Positions 1 to 7,442 of a stretch of 14,826 nucleotides of DNA are shown in pieces. The DNA is from Kosmotogaceae bacterium (GTDB taxonomy: Bacteria; Thermotogota; Thermotogae; Petrotogales; Kosmotogaceae): contig DLVL01000088.1 of the NCBI GenBank assembly GCA_003444085.1, forward strand, positions 1 through 14,826, in the 5' to 3' direction. The notes below the pieces were generated by a model that saw only the letters and a program-made list of their open reading frames with translations, was not told the DNA's origin and made no database searches. Position 1 is the stretch's first letter, and the number at the start of each line of letters is the position of its first letter. A program made the translations under genes and the position numbers.

Positions 1-80
1 AACAGCGAAAAAGAGCTGAATTCGAAAACTTCGCTGACTCTTTGCCAGATGACCAATGCCACTAATGGCAAATCTAACAT
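1..80 (-). CDS. Possible start of a gene running off the left edge
   Basis: An open frame begins with ATG at 80-78 and stays open to the window edge for 26 codons. It starts MLDLPLVALVIWQRVSEVFE, a hydrophobic opening that would suit a membrane protein. It lies 15 nt after the korC stop, in the same direction as the upstream operon. An in-frame TTG at 89-87 is an alternative start, with GAGG a few bases before it inside the korC stop region. No family can be assigned from so short a piece. It fits the operon's tight spacing, but 26 open codons can also occur by chance. Confidence 0.35.
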   Translation of the reverse strand, partial: MLDLPLVALVIWQRVSEVFEFSSFSL

Positions 81-95
81 TCTTTGCAAAACGCC

Positions 96-701
96 TCATT
101 CAAAACCCTGGCCGGCGAATTCTCGCCTTTCCTCTCGAATCTTATACTCTCTCTCGATCAATGAATGACCATAGTCTATTGCCTCTTCGTTCATCTTATG
201 GTACTTCTCTCTAATGTGTTTCTTCATAGCTTCTTTCAGAGCTTCTTTTGTTACATAACCTGTTGCTTTCGCAATGATTCCCAAACCCATAAGGTTTGCA
301 GGAAGTGGCGTTCCGAACTTCTGTTCCGCAAGTGTCGTAACCGGTTTGGTTATAATCTTCTTTGTTACCCTGAAAGCCTCTTTCGGGATACTGGTCACAA
401 ATGATGTATCAATTATTAGAACTCCGTTCATCTTCAGGAGAGGCATATGTGCCCTGATACCTGTTTGATGCATCGCATAGATAACACCAAACTGATTCGC
501 CATAGGATAATCTATTGGCTCTGAACTGTAAAGAACATCACAAAAAGAAAGTCCGCCTCTCACCTGTGCTCCATATGACTGCGTCTGTACAACCCAGTGT
601 CCCAGACTCACCAGAGCATCAGCAAGGATTATCCCCATTATCACATTTCCTTGCCCGCCGATTCCAGAGATTCTTATTGAACGAGGATTCCTGACGGCCA
701 T
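96..701 (-). CDS. korC: 2-oxoacid:ferredoxin oxidoreductase, gamma subunit (KorC-like)
   Basis: This 201-aa protein has the gamma-subunit hallmark GIGGQG near residues 13-18, followed by the SYGAQVRGG segment typical of the 2-oxoacid:ferredoxin oxidoreductase gamma/PorC-KorC domain. With the alpha and beta subunits it would oxidise a 2-oxoacid and coenzyme A to an acyl-CoA, passing electrons to ferredoxin in the cytoplasm. The ATG at 701 has AAGGAG eight bases upstream, within the end of korB, which stops four bases before it. 2-oxoglutarate is the likeliest substrate given the separate korB/korC architecture, but substrate cannot be read from the sequence. The basic, charged C-terminal tail (about residues 170-201) is a normal length for the family. 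No alpha or delta subunit gene is visible in the window. Confidence 0.9.
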   Translation of the reverse strand: MAVRNPRSIRISGIGGQGNVIMGIILADALVSLGHWVVQTQSYGAQVRGGLSFCDVLYSSEPIDYPMANQFGVIYAMHQTGIRAHMPLLKMNGVLIIDTSFVTSIPKEAFRVTKKIITKPVTTLAEQKFGTPLPANLMGLGIIAKATGYVTKEALKEAMKKHIREKYHKMNEEAIDYGHSLIEREYKIREERREFAGQGFE

Positions 702-705
702 ACAG

Positions 706-1539
706 TCACTCCTTATGGCTCATGGCCAGATTCTGCTTTATCAAACGACTGTACCTATCGAGGTATGTCTCTCTCTTCGTGCTAATAAACTCACCTATCA
801 CTATTTTATCTTTGAGCTCTTCGTCAGTCATCTTCTTTGCCTTTTCAATTGTTACCGAGTTGTTCTTGAAGAATTCAAGAAGCCGGGTAGCTTCGGGCAT
901 TGCATTATAACGTCCAAAATAGGTGTGGCAGTTGGTCAAGATCTCGACTACTGCGGCGCCCTTATGCTCCAGAGCCTTCTGAATAACTCTGACCATCTGA
1001 TTGTAATGATATACTGTGGATCGTGCCACAAATGTCGCCCCAGAGGTGATAGCCATTTGCACAATATCGAAAGAGTCTTCAACATTCCCCTTCACAGCTG
1101 TTGATGCAATCTTTCCGAAAGGCGTTGTGGGTGAGTATTGACCGCCGGTCATACCATAAATATTGTTGTTGAAGACAATCATGGTCATATCCATATTTCT
1201 GCGACAAGCATGAACAAAGTGATTTCCGCCGATTGCAAGCATGTCTCCATCGCCGCCCATGACAATAACATTGAATTCGGGGCGAGCAAGCTTAACACCT
1301 GTTCCAAAAGCAACCGCACGACCGTGAAGAGTGTGCATTGTACTGAAGTTCAGGTAGCCTGTAACACGAGAAGAACAACCTATTCCCGAAACTATTGCCA
1401 CTCTGTCTGGATCAAGACCCTCGCGATCAACCGCGTCGATAAACGCTTTCATGACCACACCGTTCCCGCAACCTGGACACCAGACATGCGGTAGTCTATC
1501 TTGCCTGAGATACTTTGCCAGTCTGGAAACCGCCATCAT
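706..1539 (-). CDS. korB: 2-oxoacid:ferredoxin oxidoreductase, beta subunit (KorB-like)
   Basis: This 277-aa protein is the thiamine-diphosphate-binding beta subunit. Visible signatures are the CPGCG motif near residues 21-25, GIGCSS about thirty residues later, the ThDP/metal motif GDGD with downstream NNNIYGMTGGQ, and a later cysteine in TNCHTYFGR. The spread of four cysteines matches the iron-sulfur ligands of this family. It would act with KorC and an alpha subunit to decarboxylate a 2-oxoacid and reduce ferredoxin. The start overlaps the stop of the dCMP deaminase gene as ATGA. GGAGG lies 4 nt before the first ATG (1539) and 7 nt before a second ATG (1536), so initiation could be at either. 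The immediate upstream neighbour is dCMP deaminase rather than korA, which is unusual. Confidence 0.92.
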   Translation of the reverse strand: MMAVSRLAKYLRQDRLPHVWCPGCGNGVVMKAFIDAVDREGLDPDRVAIVSGIGCSSRVTGYLNFSTMHTLHGRAVAFGTGVKLARPEFNVIVMGGDGDMLAIGGNHFVHACRRNMDMTMIVFNNNIYGMTGGQYSPTTPFGKIASTAVKGNVEDSFDIVQMAITSGATFVARSTVYHYNQMVRVIQKALEHKGAAVVEILTNCHTYFGRYNAMPEATRLLEFFKNNSVTIEKAKKMTDEELKDKIVIGEFISTKRETYLDRYSRLIKQNLAMSHKE

Positions 1540-2057
1540 AAGTCCTCCTCGGTATTGTTCTCAAAAAGAATCAACTCGACTCCTGTCTTCGCGAAAAGGA
1601 ATTCGGTCAGAGGATCTGGATAACCTTCAGCGTAGACTACTCTAACAATTCCTGCGTTGATAATCAGCCTTGCGCAAATGGAACACGGCTTATGCGTGAT
1701 AAAGATCGTCGACCCACGAGTAGAGATCCCGAACTTGGCGGCTTGAGATACTGCATTCTGCTCAGCATGAGCAGCATAGCAGATCTCCTGGTTTTCGCCC
1801 GCCCTTATCTCCAGTGCGTCTCTAATGCAAACTATCTCATCACAATGAGGAAAGCCTGAAGGCGGCTGATTATATCCAGTTGCCAGGATACGATTCTCTT
1901 TAACTATAACAGCACCTACCTGTCGATGATGACAGGAAGACCGTCTCTTTATCAGGCGAGCCAGTCTGATGAAATAACTGTCCCAGCTCTCTCTCCCTTT
2001 CTTATCAACAGGAGTGATACTGAAATCTTTCAAGAATTCCTCTATCTGCTTCTTCAT
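1536..2057 (-). CDS. dCMP deaminase-family cytidine/deoxycytidylate deaminase
   Basis: This 173-aa zinc-dependent deaminase has H97-A-E99-Q-N in the HAE motif and P124-C125-S-I-C128 as the PCxxC zinc site; E99 is the proton shuttle. The upstream segment SSCHHRQVGAVIV and the GYNQPPSG motif are those of dCMP deaminases rather than tRNA adenosine deaminases. The family converts dCMP to dUMP, feeding thymidylate synthesis. The first 25 residues are an extra, charged N-terminal stretch compared with minimal family members. I choose ATG at 2057, which shares one base with the stop of the ferritin-like gene (TGATG). A GTG one codon earlier is possible. No clear SD is present, so translation is probably coupled. 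A ComEB-type role is not excluded. Confidence 0.88.
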   Translation of the reverse strand: MKKQIEEFLKDFSITPVDKKGRESWDSYFIRLARLIKRRSSCHHRQVGAVIVKENRILATGYNQPPSGFPHCDEIVCIRDALEIRAGENQEICYAAHAEQNAVSQAAKFGISTRGSTIFITHKPCSICARLIINAGIVRVVYAEGYPDPLTEFLFAKTGVELILFENNTEEDL

Positions 2058-2521
2058 CACTTATCAAGGAGTTTTCTTAGAACAACAATATGCTTCTTCT
2101 CTTCTTCGATTATCTTCTTTACAGCAGCACGAGCATCTTCATCGTTCAGGATCTCAAGGACTTCATAGTAGAAAATCACAGACTCCTTCTCAACATCGAT
2201 CGCAAAGTCAATAGCTTTGCTGACGGGAGCTGCGGAAAGGTTACCCAAGACGTCGGCTGCTTTGGGAAAAACCTTGTTTCTGCTGAAGCTTCTAATGTAA
2301 TCACTTGCATCACTCCAGTTAAACAGCTCCTGTTCCTCTTCTTTGAAGCGAGCAAGAAGCTCGCTGAATGTTTCAGCATGCTGACGTTCCTGTTCAGCAA
2401 GATAACGGAAAGCTGATGCTGCATCTGGCCTGTCGCTGTCACTCGAAAGCACCGTGTAGAAATCTATCCCCTCTTCTTCAATGCTTATTGCTATATCCAG
2501 TATCTCGTGAGCTGAAAACAC
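2057..2521 (-). CDS. Rubrerythrin-like ferritin-fold di-iron protein
   Basis: This 154-aa, almost entirely helical protein has two repeats of the rubrerythrin di-iron pattern: E15 (IEEEG), then E45-x-x-H48 (EQERQH), E111, then E141-x-x-H144 (EEEKKH). These supply all six expected iron ligands. It has no cysteine pair and so lacks the C-terminal rubredoxin domain of classical rubrerythrin. The family handles peroxide or iron in anaerobes, but the electron donor here is unknown. I place the start at GTG 2521 because GGAGGAG lies seven bases upstream. A longer frame from GTG 2545 adds a basic stretch that is really the SD region. The gene begins inside hemW, overlapping it by 44 bases, and its stop shares a base with the next start. 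Confidence 0.82.
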   Translation of the reverse strand: MFSAHEILDIAISIEEEGIDFYTVLSSDSDRPDAASAFRYLAEQERQHAETFSELLARFKEEEQELFNWSDASDYIRSFSRNKVFPKAADVLGNLSAAPVSKAIDFAIDVEKESVIFYYEVLEILNDEDARAAVKKIIEEEKKHIVVLRKLLDK

Positions 2522-3653
2522 CGCTGATCTCCTCCTTATGTTCACTCAGACGTTGAAGCAATTGGTTCGTAAGATCAAGTCCTTCACTTGTGAAACTAAC
2601 CTTTGAACCTCTAAGAGAAACATGGTCTCCAAAGACACTCTTGAGAAGACTGGCCATTTGAGCAACGAGGTCTGAGTCATCCGGCATAAGGTCTGCAAGA
2701 TCAATACCAGCCGTCATTCTCAATCCCATGAAAAGCCCTTCAATCAGCTCCTGAATCGGAGAGTTCTCCGAGTAGTACTCCCTGGGGAAGACACCGCGCC
2801 CCAGCATTTCACTAAAGCTGGCAATATCCGAGATGTTTACATACCTGATGTTCTTAAAGTGCCCGCCAGCAGACGCTCCCACACCCAGATAATCTTTATT
2901 CCTCCAGTAAGCGAGATTGTGTAGACACTCAAAGCCCTTCATTTGCCATGAAGAGACTTCATATCTCGTGTAACCCATACTTCCAAGTCGATCAAGAATC
3001 AGGTCATGCATCTGATAGAGTTGCTCCGTGTTTGGCAATCCAATTCTACCATTGTAGTATTGTCTCATCAAATCGCTTTCATTGTACCTGTCAAGCACGT
3101 AGTATGACAGATGCTCGGGCAAGAGCGCTTCTATGAGAGTCAGGTTTGCTTCTACTGTCTCTGTGTTTTCACCTGGAAGTCCAAGTATGAAGTCAAGATT
3201 CAGATTGTCGAAGAGGCTACTTGCCTTTCGCAGTCTTGAATAAAGGTCAACTGGCACACTCCTCCCAACACGTCCAAGAAGGCTCTTGCTTGTGTTCTGC
3301 ACTCCAACACTCAAACGGTTTACTCCAAGGGCTCTCCATGACTCAAGGCGCTCATCAACAAGCTCCTGTGGATTGCACTCGAGCGTGAACTCAACCGGAA
3401 GAAAGTCAAAGCTACGGGACACATGTTCAATAAGATCAGAAAATCCTCTGAATGGCCAGATGGAAGGTGAACCGCCGCCAATATACACGGTATTGACGGT
3501 CCCGTTGACTTCTTTTGCCCACATATCCAATTCAGTCTTGAGAAAGGTTTGATATCGACTCACACTTTCTTCATCGAAAGGAACCGTATAAAAGTCGCAG
3601 TAGCTACACTTCCTTATGCAGAAAGGGAAGTGCACATAAAGTCCAAATCTCAT
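2478..3653 (-). CDS. hemW: HemW, radical SAM heme chaperone (HemN-like)
   Basis: This 391-aa radical-SAM protein binds a 4Fe-4S cluster through C12-x3-C16-x2-C19 (CIRKCSYC) and carries the SAM-contacting GGGSPS at 59-64. The HNLAYW sequence at 245-250 matches the HNxxYW heme-binding signature that separates HemW from true coproporphyrinogen III dehydrogenase HemN. HemW is thought to insert heme into acceptor proteins. It is often mis-annotated as oxygen-independent coproporphyrinogen oxidase. The length is normal. The ATG at 3653 overlaps the stop of the upstream gene as ATGA, with only a weak, distant SD, so coupling is likely. The last 15 codons double as the leader and start of the ferritin-like gene. 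Confidence 0.92.
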   Translation of the reverse strand: MRFGLYVHFPFCIRKCSYCDFYTVPFDEESVSRYQTFLKTELDMWAKEVNGTVNTVYIGGGSPSIWPFRGFSDLIEHVSRSFDFLPVEFTLECNPQELVDERLESWRALGVNRLSVGVQNTSKSLLGRVGRSVPVDLYSRLRKASSLFDNLNLDFILGLPGENTETVEANLTLIEALLPEHLSYYVLDRYNESDLMRQYYNGRIGLPNTEQLYQMHDLILDRLGSMGYTRYEVSSWQMKGFECLHNLAYWRNKDYLGVGASAGGHFKNIRYVNISDIASFSEMLGRGVFPREYYSENSPIQELIEGLFMGLRMTAGIDLADLMPDDSDLVAQMASLLKSVFGDHVSLRGSKVSFTSEGLDLTNQLLQRLSEHKEEISGVFSSRDTGYSNKH

Positions 3654-4486
3654 TGCACACTTAACCTTAAGAAGAAACTGGTAATCTTCAGTCCATCCAT
3701 TCCAAGGCCGAATGAGAAAGTATTGTCTGTACCAAGCTTTGTTATCATGAACTGAGATTCTACTGTATCAAGACGAACACAGATCGCTGGTGACACAACA
3801 ATCTTAAACCCGTTGAGAGATACAACCATGTTGCCGGACATGGCAATCCCCAATTTGAAGGAACGATAATTCATCCCAACGCCTATTCCATAGCCAACTT
3901 CTCCAAGACTATCCTGAGTCGAAATATCAACTGTGGCCATTGCAACTGGTCCCGCAACTCTTAGTCGGAAACTCCTCTCGAATTCATTGGCATAAAGATA
4001 CGTTCCAGCATCCATGAAGCCGAATGTCGGCGAAACATATCCCAGAACATGGGCTCCCCCATTGAGATTACCAAGAGGTACCCTGAACCAGGATCTCATG
4101 TACAGCGAGTAGTCCCCGTCGCTACTCACCTCGGACTCAAAATAAGTGTGCGAAAATACAGGTGGTGTGAATATGCTGGATGAGTATTTTGCATAGAGTG
4201 AAACGCCCTTTTCTCCAAGTGACAGCCCTCCGTGAAATCTGCCTTCGCGTGTCTTGATCCGTAGAAATCCCCGGGTATACTCATCCCATGCATCTGAATA
4301 CGTAATACCCAGCTGAGCATCATCTGCAGACATCCTAAGACTCAGAGAAAACCTCTCATAGAATGGCAGGGCCATTCTTGCGGTCCAGTCCAGATTATGC
4401 ACTCGAAAGTCCGCCTCAAGACCAGAAGACAACCCAGAGGATAATGCCAGGAACACAATCAACAGCGACAACCATGGCCTAATCAT
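3650..4486 (-). CDS. Secreted/outer-membrane beta-barrel-like protein of unknown function
   Basis: I do not recognise this 278-aa protein. It opens with a clear signal peptide: MIRPW, a hydrophobic core through about residue 17, then small residues with possible cleavage near SSGLEA. The rest is rich in alternating hydrophobic/polar stretches, glycine and aromatics, with many short strands. This pattern suits a small outer-membrane beta-barrel, such as the outer sheath of Thermotogota. The final segment ends LRLSVQ rather than in a terminal aromatic, so the usual barrel-assembly signal is not clear. AGGAGG lies ten bases before the ATG. The gene overlaps gatB by 8 bases and hemW by 4, so it is fully embedded in the operon. 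A periplasmic beta-rich protein is the main alternative. Confidence 0.7.
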   Translation of the reverse strand: MIRPWLSLLIVFLALSSGLSSGLEADFRVHNLDWTARMALPFYERFSLSLRMSADDAQLGITYSDAWDEYTRGFLRIKTREGRFHGGLSLGEKGVSLYAKYSSSIFTPPVFSHTYFESEVSSDGDYSLYMRSWFRVPLGNLNGGAHVLGYVSPTFGFMDAGTYLYANEFERSFRLRVAGPVAMATVDISTQDSLGEVGYGIGVGMNYRSFKLGIAMSGNMVVSLNGFKIVVSPAICVRLDTVESQFMITKLGTDNTFSFGLGMDGLKITSFFLRLSVQ

Positions 4487-5939
4487 CTTCTAGCAACCTC
4501 CTGGCCACACTGCCTGCCACTGCAGGATCAGCTCTCCCCTTTGTTCTTCTCATCACGGCACCTATGAAATAGCTGAGCACTGCCTTCTTGCCAGCGCGAT
4601 ACTGGTCAACCGCCTTCGGATTATCTTTCATAGCTTGACGAATTGCTGACTCTATCTCTTCCTCGTCATCAACCTGTTGCAAACCTTTCTCTTCAACAAT
4701 ATTCGAAGGCATTTTTCCAAGTCTCACGCACTCGGAAAAGATCTCTTTTGCAACGCTTATGGAGATCGTCCTGGAATCGAGAAGTCTCAGGAGGTCCACA
4801 ATGTGATCTGGCACAAGTTCACTCTGCCCAACTGTCATGTCCCTCTCCTTAAGAATTCTTAGAAGGTCTCCAGTTAGCCAGTTGCTAACTTCCTTCGGCC
4901 TCTGCGTAACCTTTACTGTCTCTTCAAAGAAGCCTGACAATTCCTTGTCTGAAACAAGGACTACTGCATCATGTTCGGGAAGAGCGTAGTCTCTCATGAA
5001 CCGATCGATTTTCTCATCAGGAAGCTCAGGAAGCATTTTCTTGACTTCCTCAAGATAACTCCCGGTTATTCTCAAAGGAGGAAGATCAGGCTCTGGGAAA
5101 TATCTGTAATCGCTCTCTTCTTCTTTCTTTCTCATTGTTATTGTAGTCTTGGAAGCAAGATCCCACGTTCTGGTCTCTTTCACAACTTCTTTGCCATCTT
5201 TCATTGCTTGAGTAATCCTCTTGTATTCGTAGTCCAGCGCTTTTTCGACAAACCTGAAGGAGTTTATGTTCTTCACTTCGACTCTGTTTGAAGATTGTCC
5301 ATTTCTGGTGTTGATAACCGAGATGTTCGCGTCGCATCTGAGAGCACCTTTCTCCATGTCCCCAGTGCAAACACCGATATACCTCAAGATATCCCGAATC
5401 GACTCCATAGCTAACCTGGCTTCTCGAGATGACGTGATATCTGGTTCAGTCACTATTTCTACCAGAGGGATACCACACCTGTTTAAGTCAACAAGCGTGC
5501 CTCCTTGCTTTCCAGAAGCAGATATTGAGGAAGCTCCCTCGTGAATGGTCTTGCCAGCATCCTCCTCAATGTGGATTCTGTTGATTCGTATATGACTCTT
5601 ACGCCCGTTGCCAACACGAACCTCGATGAAACCATTTCTGGCCAAGGGCCTGAAGTATTGAGTGATCTGATAGCCTTTTGGAAGATCTGGATAGAAGTAA
5701 TTCTTTCTGTCAAAGCAGGAGATTTCGCTGACTTGACAGTTCAGCGCTAGAGCTGACATCACTGAGAGTCTCACTGTTTCTTCGCCCAGTACAGGAATGG
5801 TCCCCGGTTGACCAGTACACACAGGGCAAATTGCTGTATTCTCTGTATCTCCGAAAGTATCTGCCGGGCAGGAACAAAACGCTTTCGTGGGAGTGCTGAG
5901 CTGAGCGTGGATTTCCAGGCCGATAACTGTTTTGAACAC
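4479..5939 (-). CDS. gatB: Asp-tRNA(Asn)/Glu-tRNA(Gln) amidotransferase subunit B
   Basis: This 486-aa GatB is full length. The N-terminal catalytic domain begins VIGLEIHAQL, carries the zinc-binding cysteines in FCSC and CPVC (near residues 22-41), and has the conserved block FDRKNYFYPDLPKGYQITQY. The C-terminal tail (about 340-486) is the helical/YqeY-like tRNA-binding domain ending in ARRLLEDD. GatB phosphorylates and then amidates mischarged Glu-tRNA(Gln) or Asp-tRNA(Asn) using ammonia channelled from GatA. The start codon is GTG at 5939, overlapping the gatA stop by one base (TAGTG), with a GGTGGGAT-type SD in the end of gatA. No gatC is adjacent. Confidence 0.97.
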   Translation of the reverse strand: MFKTVIGLEIHAQLSTPTKAFCSCPADTFGDTENTAICPVCTGQPGTIPVLGEETVRLSVMSALALNCQVSEISCFDRKNYFYPDLPKGYQITQYFRPLARNGFIEVRVGNGRKSHIRINRIHIEEDAGKTIHEGASSISASGKQGGTLVDLNRCGIPLVEIVTEPDITSSREARLAMESIRDILRYIGVCTGDMEKGALRCDANISVINTRNGQSSNRVEVKNINSFRFVEKALDYEYKRITQAMKDGKEVVKETRTWDLASKTTITMRKKEEESDYRYFPEPDLPPLRITGSYLEEVKKMLPELPDEKIDRFMRDYALPEHDAVVLVSDKELSGFFEETVKVTQRPKEVSNWLTGDLLRILKERDMTVGQSELVPDHIVDLLRLLDSRTISISVAKEIFSECVRLGKMPSNIVEEKGLQQVDDEEEIESAIRQAMKDNPKAVDQYRAGKKAVLSYFIGAVMRRTKGRADPAVAGSVARRLLEDD

Positions 5940-7360
5940 TATTCATCCCACCTTTCAGGAATCGGGGCAATGCCATCCTTGAGGAATGGAGAAATAGCTT
6001 CTACGGCTGCTCCTGTTGAAAGAACATCCATATCTTTCATTCTAGGACCAGTAATCTGGAACCCAACCGGCATATTGTCTGCTGGTTGGGCAGGAATTGA
6101 AATGGAAGGAAGCCCTGAGAGGTTGGCAGCAATTGTATATATGTCCATCAGATAGAATACAAGCGGATCAGTGATCTCACCAACTTTCGGGGCAATAACA
6201 GGACATGTAGGATTTACCAGGAAGTCATAGTCCCCGAACAGTGCAGAGAGCTCACTGTCAAGAATTCTCCTGACCTTAAGAGCTTTGCTGTAATAAGCAT
6301 CATAATATGCAGAACTCAGAGTAAACGTTCCCAGAAGAATCCTCCTCTTGACTTCCTCGCCTAAACCCATGTCTCTGGTGATTCCGACTGAACGAAGGTA
6401 GCTGGAAGAGAGCTCGGAGAACCCGTACCTTGTTCCCTCATATCGAGCCAAATTGGAGCTGGCTTCTGCGGGAGCTATCAAATAATAGACTGCAACTACA
6501 TGTTTGATAGAAGGAACTGATACTTCGTCCACGATGCCTCCTTCTTGCCTGATCCTTTCAATCATATCCATAAACGAACCATACACACGACCATCAAGCC
6601 CTTCATACTCAAGGACTTCTTTGGGAACTGCAAGCTTCTTTCCCGAGAGATCAGGTTCTAGGTTATGATCAAAGAGTTCTCTCTCGGCGCCCACAGTCGT
6701 TGCATCTTTGGGATCCCTACCCGCAATCACCCTCATAACATCCAACGCATCTTTAACAGATCTTGATAGCGGGCCAATCTGATCAAGCGATGAGGCAAAA
6801 GCGGTCAGACCATAACGTGACACCAGACCATATGAAGGCTTAAATCCCACAATTCCGCAAAGCGCTGCTGGTTGCCTTATTGACCCACCCGTATCACTGC
6901 CAAGTGCAAAAGGTATTAGTCCTGCGCTCACAGCAGCGGCACTACCCCCACTGCTGCCACCAGAAATCCTCCGCGTATCCCAGGGATTTCTGCTGGCTCC
7001 GTAGCAAGAGTTCTCAGTTGAAGAACCCATAGCGAACTCGTCCATGTTTGTCTTACCAATAAGGCAGGCCCCTGCACGCCCGAGACGATCAATAACAGTC
7101 GCGCTGTAGGGGGAATAGTATTTCTTGAGCATCCTGCTGCCACATGAAGTTCGAAAGCCTCTGGAATGAATATTGTCTTTTGCAGCAAAAGGAATCCCTT
7201 TAAGAGGTCCCTCGTGGCAATCCGTGTTCGCCTCGCGAACCTCTGTGAAAGCGTTTATTTCACCATTGAATCTGCTGATGCGTTCACGATAGAAGCTTTC
7301 AAGTGGGAGTTCAGATCTCGTTAATTCTTCAAGACTTTTCTTCAGTACGCTCTTGTCCAA
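5939..7360 (-). CDS. gatA: Asp-tRNA(Asn)/Glu-tRNA(Gln) amidotransferase subunit A
   Basis: This 473-aa amidase-signature protein has the Ser-cisSer-Lys triad at K61 (PFAAKDN), S136 (GGSSGGS) and S160 (GSDTGGSIRQP). The spacings equal those of characterised GatA enzymes. It hydrolyses glutamine and delivers ammonia to GatB for transamidation of misacylated tRNA. It is the first gene of the long minus-strand operon. The start is TTG at 7360, with AGGTGAT five bases upstream and no better in-frame start. An extended -10 promoter lies about 25 bases upstream. The divergent prmA begins 80 bases away, so gatC is neither upstream nor immediately downstream. Confidence 0.97.
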   Translation of the reverse strand: MDKSVLKKSLEELTRSELPLESFYRERISRFNGEINAFTEVREANTDCHEGPLKGIPFAAKDNIHSRGFRTSCGSRMLKKYYSPYSATVIDRLGRAGACLIGKTNMDEFAMGSSTENSCYGASRNPWDTRRISGGSSGGSAAAVSAGLIPFALGSDTGGSIRQPAALCGIVGFKPSYGLVSRYGLTAFASSLDQIGPLSRSVKDALDVMRVIAGRDPKDATTVGAERELFDHNLEPDLSGKKLAVPKEVLEYEGLDGRVYGSFMDMIERIRQEGGIVDEVSVPSIKHVVAVYYLIAPAEASSNLARYEGTRYGFSELSSSYLRSVGITRDMGLGEEVKRRILLGTFTLSSAYYDAYYSKALKVRRILDSELSALFGDYDFLVNPTCPVIAPKVGEITDPLVFYLMDIYTIAANLSGLPSISIPAQPADNMPVGFQITGPRMKDMDVLSTGAAVEAISPFLKDGIAPIPERWDE

Positions 7361-7382
7361 TCCTGATCACCTCTTCCGATCT

Positions 7383-7388
7383 ATTGTA
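7383..7388 (-). promoter_or_regulatory. Predicted extended -10 promoter for the gatA operon
   Basis: On the minus strand the sequence reads TGATACAAT, a TG-n-TACAAT extended -10 element one base off consensus. No good -35 lies at the usual distance. Transcription would start near 7376, leaving a leader of about 16 bases before the gatA TTG, just enough for its AGGTGAT ribosome site. Confidence 0.45.
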
Positions 7389-7413
7389 TCACCACTGTCG
7401 GATAGAGGGCGCG

Positions 7414-7442
7414 TTCAACGGTTCGTCCAAATGGAATATAAT
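7414..7442 (+). promoter_or_regulatory. Predicted prmA promoter
   Basis: A perfect TATAAT at 7437-7442 is preceded, 17 bases upstream, by a weak -35, TTCAAC, at 7414-7419. Transcription would start near 7449. This -10 overlaps the ATG at 7441 that would normally be called as the prmA start, so promoter and start cannot both be right. It lies back to back with the gatA promoter. Confidence 0.45.
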
